Below, piece by piece: positions 1 through 4,961 of a DNA stretch of 8,768 bases (the first letter of the stretch is position 1; every line of letters begins with the position of its first letter). The notes below the pieces were generated by a model. It was not told the origin of the DNA. It ran no database searches and worked only from the letters and a program-made list of their open reading frames with translations. The translations under genes and the position numbers were made by a program. Source of the DNA: Deinococcales bacterium (lineage in GTDB: Bacteria > Deinococcota > Deinococci > Deinococcales > Deinococcaceae); assembly GCA_025359705.1 (NCBI GenBank), contig JANYFS010000455.1:1-8768 (forward strand), read 5' to 3'.

Positions 1-207
1 TCCCACATGTCCGACTACATGACCATTCGCGTGACCATGTGCATGTCCAGCAGATGCATGACCATTCGCGTGTCCAGCCTGACCTGCATGGCTGTGCGAA
101 CCTCCGTGTGATCCCCTCGAGGTGTGATGTCCACCCAACGACCCCAGCAGGGCCATGCTGCCAAATCCAACGATGCCAAGTAAGGTACTCAGCGAGTAAA
201 TGTCCAC
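1..207 (-). CDS. Histidine-rich small membrane protein, N-terminal part (cut by window edge)
   Basis: Seen: reading leftwards from a GTG at 207, the frame stays open for 69 codons to the window edge. An in-frame TAG lies upstream, and GTG 207 is the only plausible start between them. It is preceded by AGGGGG (217-222) with a 9-nt spacer, a good ribosome binding site. Residues 6-26 form a hydrophobic, glycine-containing helix (LLGIVGFGSMALLG) that could be a membrane anchor. From residue 27 the chain is Gly/Ala/Ser/His-rich with 12 histidines in 43 residues, partly as HANGH and HAHGH units. Such stretches can bind Zn, Ni, Cu or Co, or act as a flexible linker. Inference: a single-pass or polytopic membrane protein with a histidine-rich loop. 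NfeD-like and YqiJ-type proteins have comparable loops after a first helix, but the diagnostic C-terminal domain lies outside the window, so the family is not assigned. Confidence 0.6.
   Translation of the reverse strand, partial: MDIYSLSTLLGIVGFGSMALLGSLGGHHTSRGSHGGSHSHAGQAGHANGHASAGHAHGHANGHVVGHVG
18..72. repeat. Direct repeat (16 bp, offset 39 bp) in the His-rich tail
   Basis: The 16-mer catgaccattcgcgtg occurs at 18-33 and again at 57-72. The 39-bp offset is exactly 13 codons, so it encodes the same HANGH-type unit twice in the minus-strand gene. It looks like in-frame tandem expansion of the histidine-rich segment. Confidence 0.7.
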
Positions 208-230
208 TTTTGTGAACCCCCTCGAGCCGT

Positions 231-251
231 ATTGTACTCCTGTCTAGACAG
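231..251 (-). promoter_or_regulatory. Candidate promoter -10 with adjacent 12-bp palindrome (operator-like)
   Basis: On the minus strand TACAAT (231-236) matches the -10 consensus at five of six positions and lies 24 nt upstream of GTG 207. Four bases upstream of it is the perfect palindrome CTGTCTAGACAG (240-251), inside the -10/-35 spacer where a repressor would occlude RNA polymerase. I see no good -35 hexamer. The palindrome is certain; its role as an operator is inference. Confidence 0.35.
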
Positions 252-330
252 AAAGTATTTGATTTTGCGCTCGAGTTTACATTTCGTTTTGTTACTTCTC
301 GAGGGACGGATTGTAAAGAATTCGCAAGCA

Positions 331-357
331 TTCGTAAAAATAAATCAGAACTATAAT
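331..357 (+). promoter_or_regulatory. Candidate promoter for the Ig-repeat lipoprotein gene
   Basis: A perfect TATAAT lies at 352-357 in an AT-rich stretch. The best -35-like hexamer is TTCGTA (331-336), which is weak and only 15 bp away. Transcription from here would start near 364 and give a leader of about 100 nt. The rest of 208-462 holds three CTCGAG copies and no other feature I can support. Confidence 0.4.
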
Positions 358-462
358 AACTGAAAAAACGCTCGATGGCATGGGTTGGAAGGGGTTTCTG
401 ACCCAATCTAAGCGAGGGATTAAGAAAGAAACTCAAAACCCCTCATGCGGTGGGCCTCGAGC

Positions 463-1959
463 ATGGGTTATTCTTTTCTCATGAATCTGACTCAATTCCT
501 ACCCACTCGAGTTTTATTGGCGACTAGCATTTCCATTGCACTGTTTTCGGCTTGCTCACCTATTGCACTGCCCACCTTGGACATCAGCCCAGCAGGGCCG
601 CTTAGCCTCGAGACGGGCGGGCCAGCGGTGGATTTGACCGCCACTGTCACCAATAGCACCGCCGATGTAAAATGGGAATTGACCGGCCCAGGTAAACTCT
701 CGCTCGAGAAGGGCTTGAAAGTCTCCTATACCCCACCCCTCAATAGTGGGATCAACCCTGGAACGGCGGTTTTCATCAAGGCCACGCTTGCAGATACCAC
801 TGTGAGCAAAACCCTCCAGATTGCTTTGAAATCTCCCATCGTTCCCGCAACCTTGAATATCATTGCACCCAGCCAATCCATCGTGTTCAATACCGAAAAA
901 GTGGCCTTTAACGCCCAAATTACGGGTAGCACCGATACGGTGGAATGGTCTTTGGCAGGTACGGGAGATATTGGCTCGATTGATCCTGTCAAGGGTATGA
1001 CCACCTTGTATACCCCGCCTTTGTCGGGAACGGCGAACAAAAGTGTGACCCTCAAGGCCAAATTGGGTACGCTCGAGAAGACCCTCACCTTCAATGTGCT
1101 GCTCCCTAGCCTAGTCCTGACTCCCGATATTACCACTTTGGACGCGGGACTCGAGCAGATTTTTGCAGTTGGAATCAACAACCGCGATGCGGTAGCAGGA
1201 ACGGTTTGGAACCTCGAGGGAGCGGGTACTTTGGACAAAACCGCAGGCTCGAGCGTCAAATACACCGCCCCAAATCCCACCACGGTTTTGGCGGATCAAG
1301 CGGTAAAACTGACCGCTACCCTCAGTGGTAGCAGCAAAGTTATGACCTTTAATGTCAAACCCACTCTCAAAATCCTGACCCTCACTGCCGATAAAACCAC
1401 CCTGATTGCGGGGCAAACAGGCATCAAAATCAAGTTGCAACGCACCCTGATTGCCGATAGTTCGGCGGTTTCTTTTTCGGTAGATCCCGCCCTAAAAGGT
1501 GGAAATGTGAGTGTGATTGATGCCAACACCTACCTCTACGCCCCGCCTGTGGGGGCAGATGTGCCAACAGGAACCAGCAGCACGGTCACGGTCAACTTTA
1601 TGGTGGATGGAATTAGCAAATCGGTCATTCTAACCATCAAACCCTTGCCCAGACTCTTTTTATCGGCATCAAACTCTTCGGTGAATGCGGGAACTGCCAC
1701 CCCCATCCTGCTCACTGCCACTCGAGTGGATTTGGACGGCACCAAGCCGATTACCTACAGCATCACTTCGGTGACACCTGCGCTTCCTGCGGCTGCAACG
1801 GGCAACACCCTGACCCCCGCCGCTTCACCCAGCAACACTGCCAGCTACGCTATTCCCTCGAGCGTAACCGCAGATACTAAAGTGGTGATCACTGCCAGCA
1901 CGGGAACCGCTCCAGAAGATGCCAGCACCACCCTCGAGCTGACCATCAAGAAACCCTAA
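463..1959 (+). CDS. Lipoprotein with five tandem Ig-like repeats
   Basis: Seen: the frame is open from ATG 445, with further ATGs at 463 and 481. I chose 463 because GGTGGG (449-454) precedes it by 8 nt; 481 would also give a plausible signal peptide. A hydrophobic segment (VLLATSISIALFSAC) ends in a lipobox-like FSAC, cysteine 31 from this start, suggesting a lipid-anchored exported protein. The remainder is five repeats of about 85-100 residues. Repeats 1-3 share a W-x-L-x-G-x-G core and a YTPP or YTAP motif, then a strand ending in a Lys/Pro-rich junction. Repeats 4 and 5 are diverged and lack the tryptophan. This pattern is typical of bacterial Ig-like (BIG-type) beta-sandwich modules used as stalks or adhesins on the cell surface. 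No catalytic domain or C-terminal anchor is visible. It is monocistronic, closed by the terminator at 1989-2022. Ligand and exact family are unknown. Confidence 0.8.
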   Translation: MGYSFLMNLTQFLPTRVLLATSISIALFSACSPIALPTLDISPAGPLSLETGGPAVDLTATVTNSTADVKWELTGPGKLSLEKGLKVSYTPPLNSGINPGTAVFIKATLADTTVSKTLQIALKSPIVPATLNIIAPSQSIVFNTEKVAFNAQITGSTDTVEWSLAGTGDIGSIDPVKGMTTLYTPPLSGTANKSVTLKAKLGTLEKTLTFNVLLPSLVLTPDITTLDAGLEQIFAVGINNRDAVAGTVWNLEGAGTLDKTAGSSVKYTAPNPTTVLADQAVKLTATLSGSSKVMTFNVKPTLKILTLTADKTTLIAGQTGIKIKLQRTLIADSSAVSFSVDPALKGGNVSVIDANTYLYAPPVGADVPTGTSSTVTVNFMVDGISKSVILTIKPLPRLFLSASNSSVNAGTATPILLTATRVDLDGTKPITYSITSVTPALPAAATGNTLTPAASPSNTASYAIPSSVTADTKVVITASTGTAPEDASTTLELTIKKP

Positions 1960-1988
1960 AATCTGAGTAAGAGAACCTGCTTTACTCG

Positions 1989-2022
1989 AGTGGAAGGTTT
2001 GGTTTAACCTTCCACTTTTTTT
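1989..2022 (+). terminator. Intrinsic terminator of the lipoprotein gene
   Basis: A perfect 10-bp stem (gtggaaggtt, 1990-1999, with aaccttccac, 2006-2015) closes a 6-nt loop and is followed by seven T residues (2016-2022). It starts 30 nt after the stop codon and directly precedes the regulator's leader. A CTCGAG (1985-1990) overlaps the base of the stem. Confidence 0.92.
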
Positions 2023-2082
2023 GTAGCGTGAAACGCAAGTGCCTGAGTTTTAATCCCCTCGAGCCTTCACCTCCCCTTGCTT

Positions 2083-2090
2083 GGTATACT
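2083..2090 (+). promoter_or_regulatory. Candidate extended -10 promoter of the regulator/DUF1517 unit
   Basis: TATACT (2085-2090) is preceded by GG within TTGG, giving a TG-N extended -10. The -35 region is poor, which is usual for extended -10 promoters. Transcription would start near 2097, between the upstream terminator and the ATG at 2154. Confidence 0.4.
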
Positions 2091-2139
2091 TGGCTGGATC
2101 ACATGCTCGAGACCGAAACCCGTTGTTCCCACCCCAACC

Positions 2140-2144
2140 AGGAG
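2140..2144 (+). promoter_or_regulatory. Ribosome binding site that fixes the regulator start at 2154
   Basis: AGGAG lies 9 nt upstream of ATG 2154. The frame is open back to a GTG at 2028, but that codon sits just after the terminator T-tract, lies upstream of the likely -10, and adds 42 residues with no resemblance to the family. Confidence 0.75.
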
Positions 2145-2153
2145 ACCCTATCC

Positions 2154-2867
2154 ATGCCAAAGGCGATTCGCAGTCTGCTCAGTAGTCAGGCCGAAGATTA
2201 CCTCAAGGCCATCTATCAGCTCAATCACAAGGGAAAGGCCACCACCCAGGCACTGGCAACCTTGCTCGAGATTACCCCCGCTTCGGTTTCGGGAATGTTG
2301 AAAAAACTCTCCGAATTGCATTTGATCGAACACCGCCCCTATTACGGCGCAATCTTGACCCCCACAGGCGAACAAATTGCCCTCGAGATTTTGCGGCATC
2401 ACCGTTTGCTCGAGCTGTACCTAACCCATAGCCTTGGTTTTTCCTGGGACGCAGTTCACGCCGAAGCAGACCGCCTCGAGCATGTGATTTCCGAAGAGTT
2501 CGAGGCCCGTATTGCCGCGCTGCTCGGCGATCCCCACTACGATCCACATGGGCATCCCATCCCCCGTTTGGATGGCACCTTGCCCGATGTAGCGGGTCAG
2601 GCGTTGCCCAATTTTGTGGATGGTTTGAAACTCCAGCTCACTCGAGTTCCCGACGAAGACCCCGCTTTTTTGCGCTATTTAGCAGAAGTTGGCTTGATCC
2701 CAGGAACCCTGCTGCACATCTGCCAGCGCGACCTTTTGGGCGGTACGCTCGAGGTGCAAGTTGGCGACCATCGCCATACCCTTAGCCTTGCGGCGGCGGC
2801 ACGGTTGTGGGCGGTTCCTTTGGTGGCGGTAACTTTAGCCGAAACATCTGAGATAATAGAAATATGA
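2154..2867 (+). CDS. DtxR/MntR-family metal-dependent transcriptional repressor
   Basis: Predicted 237-residue cytoplasmic regulator. Members bind Mn(II) or Fe(II), dimerise and repress metal-uptake or related genes. Residues 12-75 form the winged helix (AEDYLKAIYQL, then TPASVSGMLKKLSELHLIEH, then a YYGAILTPTG wing). Residues 78-137 are the metal-binding/dimerisation domain with the family motifs RHHRLLE, WDAVHAEADRLEH and DPHGHPIP. Residues about 155-237 form a FeoA/SH3-like domain, so this is the long three-domain type. Likely ligands are H83, E87, H102, D106, E109 and H110. At the two positions that discriminate the subfamilies, where iron-type DtxR/IdeR have Met10 and Cys102, this protein has Asp15 and Asp106. 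That resembles Mn-type MntR (Asp8, Glu99), so Mn(II) is my inference. It overlaps the downstream gene by ATGA. Family assignment is firm; metal and targets are not. Confidence 0.93.
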   Translation: MPKAIRSLLSSQAEDYLKAIYQLNHKGKATTQALATLLEITPASVSGMLKKLSELHLIEHRPYYGAILTPTGEQIALEILRHHRLLELYLTHSLGFSWDAVHAEADRLEHVISEEFEARIAALLGDPHYDPHGHPIPRLDGTLPDVAGQALPNFVDGLKLQLTRVPDEDPAFLRYLAEVGLIPGTLLHICQRDLLGGTLEVQVGDHRHTLSLAAAARLWAVPLVAVTLAETSEIIEI

Positions 2868-4519
2868 ATAACAACATCAATCGAAACAGGGATGCAAATG
2901 TGCATAGAAACGTGAATGGGAACGTGAATCGGCATGACCACGTACAGAACACTGTGAATCCAAACCGCACTGTTTGTCCGAACCTCAAGCGAACCTTTAC
3001 CTTCAAGCGGATCAAGGCTTTTATCTTGAGTGCAGGACTGTGCCTCAGCTCGAGCGGAGTGATTTTTTTACCCACTGCTCAGGCTCAAGAGCGCCAGTTG
3101 CTTGGGATTTCTGCACCCCCCAGCCACACCCTACAGGTTTCACAAAATCAAGACCTACACCTCGAGTGGGCCAAACGTTCGGGCGGAAGTTTTGGGGGAA
3201 CAAGCCGCTCCTCGAGCGGGAATAGCTCTGCCGATTCGAGCTATTCTTCAAATAATTCTTCAAATAATTCACCCAGCTACACCAACAATAGCTCGAGCCG
3301 TACCTACTCCAGTAGAAGTAATTCTGGTAATAACTCGAGCAATGGATACAGTCGCAGCAATAATAATCAAGATAATTATAATCAAAACAGTTATAATCAA
3401 AATAATAATCAAGATAGTTATAATAATAATGGATATAGCGATAACAACACTACCTCGAGCGGTTCAGTGGTTTTGCCTACCCGTAACCCTCGAGTGGTGG
3501 TGGTACCTGTTCCCTCGAGTCAAGTTAAACCCACTATTAATCCCACTACAAATCCCAAGCTAATCAAATCTTCTAAAGTTGCTAAACCCAACCCAACCGA
3601 CTCGAACTATCAGTGGGTTAAGCGTTCGGGCGGGAGTTTTGGTGGCTCGAGCCGTTCTTCGGGAAGCAGTAGCCGTGGGAGTAGCAGTTCTTCATCTTCG
3701 GGTTCCTCGAGTTATGGCAGTGGCAGCCGCAGTTACAGCGCACCCCGCTCGAGTGGTGGAACCATCGTCGCCCCAGTGATTATTGGTGGGGGCAATAGTT
3801 ACGGCGGTGGTTATGGCGGTGGCTATAGCAGCAGTGGTTCGGGAATTGTAGGGCTGATTATTTTTGTGATTATCATTGTGGGATTGTTTTTGCTGGTGGC
3901 TTGGATCTGGAAACGCTTTACTGGAGCCATGCGCGGTGGGGCGGCGGGGGGTTCGGGAGGTTCAGGCGCTCGAGTGTTGCGGCTTCAACTGATGCTCTCA
4001 GAGGGCGACGGGGTAAAGCGCGACCTTCAGCGCATTTCCGAATCGGGCGATACCGATTCCAACCAAGGTTTAACCCAAATGCTTTCCGAAGCAGTTTTGT
4101 CGCTGCTGCGCCATCCTGACCGTTGGTTTTTTGGAGCAGTGGACGAACAAACCGGCAACGAAGCCCAAGTGAGCAGCAATGTCACCCGCTGGGCCACCGA
4201 AGCCCGCAGCAAATTTTCCGACGAAACCACCCGCAACCAGCAAGGAAACAGGGGTGGAACTGCCGATAAAGGCGGCTTCGAGAAGGGCGGCTACTATTTG
4301 GTAGTCACGTTGATTGCGGCGGTATATGGCCTCGAGTCGGTGACAAAGGGGCAAACTGCCGCCAATACGGTCATGATCCGCGACGCTTTGATGGCCCTTT
4401 CGAGCCTGAACCCCGATGCACTAATTTCGCTCGAGGTGGTATGGAGTCCCGACCAAGAGGGCGAATTCTTGGGCCAAGACGAAGCGATTATGAGTTATCC
4501 CAAATTGACCAAGTTGTAA
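2864..4519 (+). CDS. DUF1517-family exported/membrane protein with Gly/Ser- and Asn-rich regions
   Basis: Seen: 551 residues from an ATG that overlaps the repressor's TGA, with no internal Met near the N-terminus and no strong ribosome site, suggesting translational coupling (a downstream GTG could be the true start). Residues 1-40 are an odd Asn-rich head. Residues 42-74 look like a signal peptide ending AQA. A KRSGGSFGG block occurs at 104-112 and again at 253-261, separated by an Asn/Ser-rich low-complexity linker (117-200). A Gly/Ser-rich stretch leads to a membrane helix at 328-349 (IVGLIIFVIIIVGLFLLVAWIW). Residues 370-551 match the DUF1517 pattern: LQLMLSEGDGVKRDL, a TLxxLLRHPDxW-like segment, RSKFSDETT, a YYLVVTLIAA strand, LEVVWSPD and a final YPKL. 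The family is best known from cyanobacteria and chloroplasts (FLAP1, light and pH acclimation); its bacterial role is unclear. No enzyme motif is seen. Confidence 0.82.
   Translation: MNNNINRNRDANVHRNVNGNVNRHDHVQNTVNPNRTVCPNLKRTFTFKRIKAFILSAGLCLSSSGVIFLPTAQAQERQLLGISAPPSHTLQVSQNQDLHLEWAKRSGGSFGGTSRSSSGNSSADSSYSSNNSSNNSPSYTNNSSSRTYSSRSNSGNNSSNGYSRSNNNQDNYNQNSYNQNNNQDSYNNNGYSDNNTTSSGSVVLPTRNPRVVVVPVPSSQVKPTINPTTNPKLIKSSKVAKPNPTDSNYQWVKRSGGSFGGSSRSSGSSSRGSSSSSSSGSSSYGSGSRSYSAPRSSGGTIVAPVIIGGGNSYGGGYGGGYSSSGSGIVGLIIFVIIIVGLFLLVAWIWKRFTGAMRGGAAGGSGGSGARVLRLQLMLSEGDGVKRDLQRISESGDTDSNQGLTQMLSEAVLSLLRHPDRWFFGAVDEQTGNEAQVSSNVTRWATEARSKFSDETTRNQQGNRGGTADKGGFEKGGYYLVVTLIAAVYGLESVTKGQTAANTVMIRDALMALSSLNPDALISLEVVWSPDQEGEFLGQDEAIMSYPKLTKL
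3167..3646 (+). repeat. Internal duplication of the WxKRSGGSFGG block
   Basis: The codons for W-x-KRSGGSFGG occur at 3167-3199 and 3614-3646 and are followed in both cases by an S-R-S-S stretch. The copies differ mostly at third positions, so the duplication is not recent. The 410 bp between them encodes the Asn/Ser-rich linker and a short proline/valine segment. Confidence 0.75.
3359..3424 (+). repeat. AT-rich near-perfect 24-bp direct repeats encoding Asn/Gln/Tyr
   Basis: The 24-bp units at 3359-3382 and 3401-3424 differ at one base and are offset by 42 bp (14 codons). Units such as NNNQD-x-Y-N-x-N repeat in the protein. The stretch is almost entirely A and T with AAT/TAT/CAA codons, unlike the flanks, and carries no CTCGAG, suggesting recent in-frame expansion. 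Confidence 0.75.
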
Positions 4520-4641
4520 GCTAGAGATTGAAGCGGTTTTCATTTTTCCAGTTTTTTGTCTCGAGTAGGGTCACGCGCATTCGGCTTTTGCCTTACATTT
4601 GGCGTGCTGGCTGGGTTCTAAACCCACTCCCACCTGGTTTT

Positions 4642-4650
4642 TGTTATATT
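4642..4650 (+). promoter_or_regulatory. Candidate extended -10 upstream of the possible small RNA
   Basis: TG-T-TATATT: TATATT (4645-4650) with a TG one base upstream. No -35 match is visible. Transcription would start near 4657, just before the first of three hairpins. Confidence 0.3.
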
Positions 4651-4656
4651 TTCGTA

Positions 4657-4774
4657 ACTGCTCAGGTAGGTTATTTGAGCTAAGAATAAAATAAAGTCAT
4701 TATTGGTCTCAGCCAAGATTCTTAAACAAGCTTCACAAACTCGAGCGGGAAGGCAAAACCGCTCGAGTTTTTTT
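4657..4774 (+). ncRNA. Possible small RNA (about 118 nt, three hairpins)
   Basis: Seen: GCTCA (4660-4664) pairs with TGAGC (4676-4680); TAAGAAT (4681-4687) pairs with ATTCTTA (4718-4724); then the strong terminator hairpin 4737-4770. The first two helices abut directly. There is no open frame of note, and an extended -10 lies just upstream. It is unlike any named RNA family I recognise. It could equally be the 3' end of the DUF1517 transcript, since no good terminator closes that gene earlier. Function unknown. Confidence 0.27.
4737..4774 (+). terminator. Intrinsic terminator with CTCGAG in both arms
   Basis: A perfect 12-bp stem (aaactcgagcgg, 4737-4748, with ccgctcgagttt, 4759-4770) closes a 10-nt loop and runs into a T-tract to 4774. 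Because CTCGAG is self-complementary, its two copies form the core of the stem. It would end transcription from the DUF1517 unit or from a local small RNA, ahead of the UvrA-like gene. Confidence 0.88.
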
Positions 4775-4951
4775 ATTGCATCAGGAGAGAGTGTTGTAGC
4801 GGAATATTGGGCTAACCTCGAGCCAACCTAAACAAAAAGATTAAGGTTTTATAAAGACTTTACGCAATGATTCTCTAATTTCTTTCATTTATGCTCGAGG
4901 GGTAGGCAAGCCAAACCTATTCTTGCTCGAGCGAAAAAACAGGCACGTTTT

Positions 4952-4956
4952 GGAGG
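4952..4956 (+). promoter_or_regulatory. Ribosome binding site that fixes the UvrA-like start at 4962
   Basis: GGAGG with a 5-nt spacer to ATG 4962. An in-frame ATG at 4923 would add 13 residues, but it has no such site, and the family consensus (I-R-I-R-G-A-R-E-N-N-L) begins just after 4962. Confidence 0.8.
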
Positions 4957-4961
4957 TAATT

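Larger units (their letters stand above)
4520..4961. other. Gene-free stretch between DUF1517 and UvrA-like genes
   Basis: I find no convincing coding region in these 442 bp. From left to right it holds: two T-rich runs without a strong stem just after the DUF1517 stop; a small TGGGTT/AACCCA hairpin (4612-4626); a candidate extended -10 (4642-4650); three consecutive hairpins ending in a terminator (4660-4774); an AT-rich leader region with a TCTAAT -10-like hexamer at 4874-4879 that lacks a good -35; and six CTCGAG copies. Confidence 0.6.

Noticed and set aside
18..72. CRISPR-like array
   Set aside because: There are only two short repeats, in frame, coding for a His-rich tail, and no unique spacers of regular length.
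2028..2153. Extended N-terminus of the repressor starting at GTG 2028
   Set aside because: It starts right after the terminator T-tract and before the likely transcription start, has no ribosome site, and its 42 residues do not resemble the family. ATG 2154 has AGGAG and the expected N-terminus.
2675..2941. Minus-strand open frame with alternating hydrophobic residues (IHVPIHVSMHI-type)
   Set aside because: It lies opposite the repressor and the Asn-rich head. The alternation is the complement of the simple DNA repeat, and there is no start signal.
3102..3563. Plus-strand open frame inside the DUF1517 gene in another frame
   Set aside because: Its Ile-rich composition is the frame-shifted reading of AAT/ATA-rich repeats. 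There is no ribosome site and it is fully nested in a well-supported gene.
4612..4642. Terminator directly after the DUF1517 gene
   Set aside because: The TGGGTT/AACCCA stem is only 6 bp with a 3-nt loop, and the T-run is 11 nt away. It is too weak to call.
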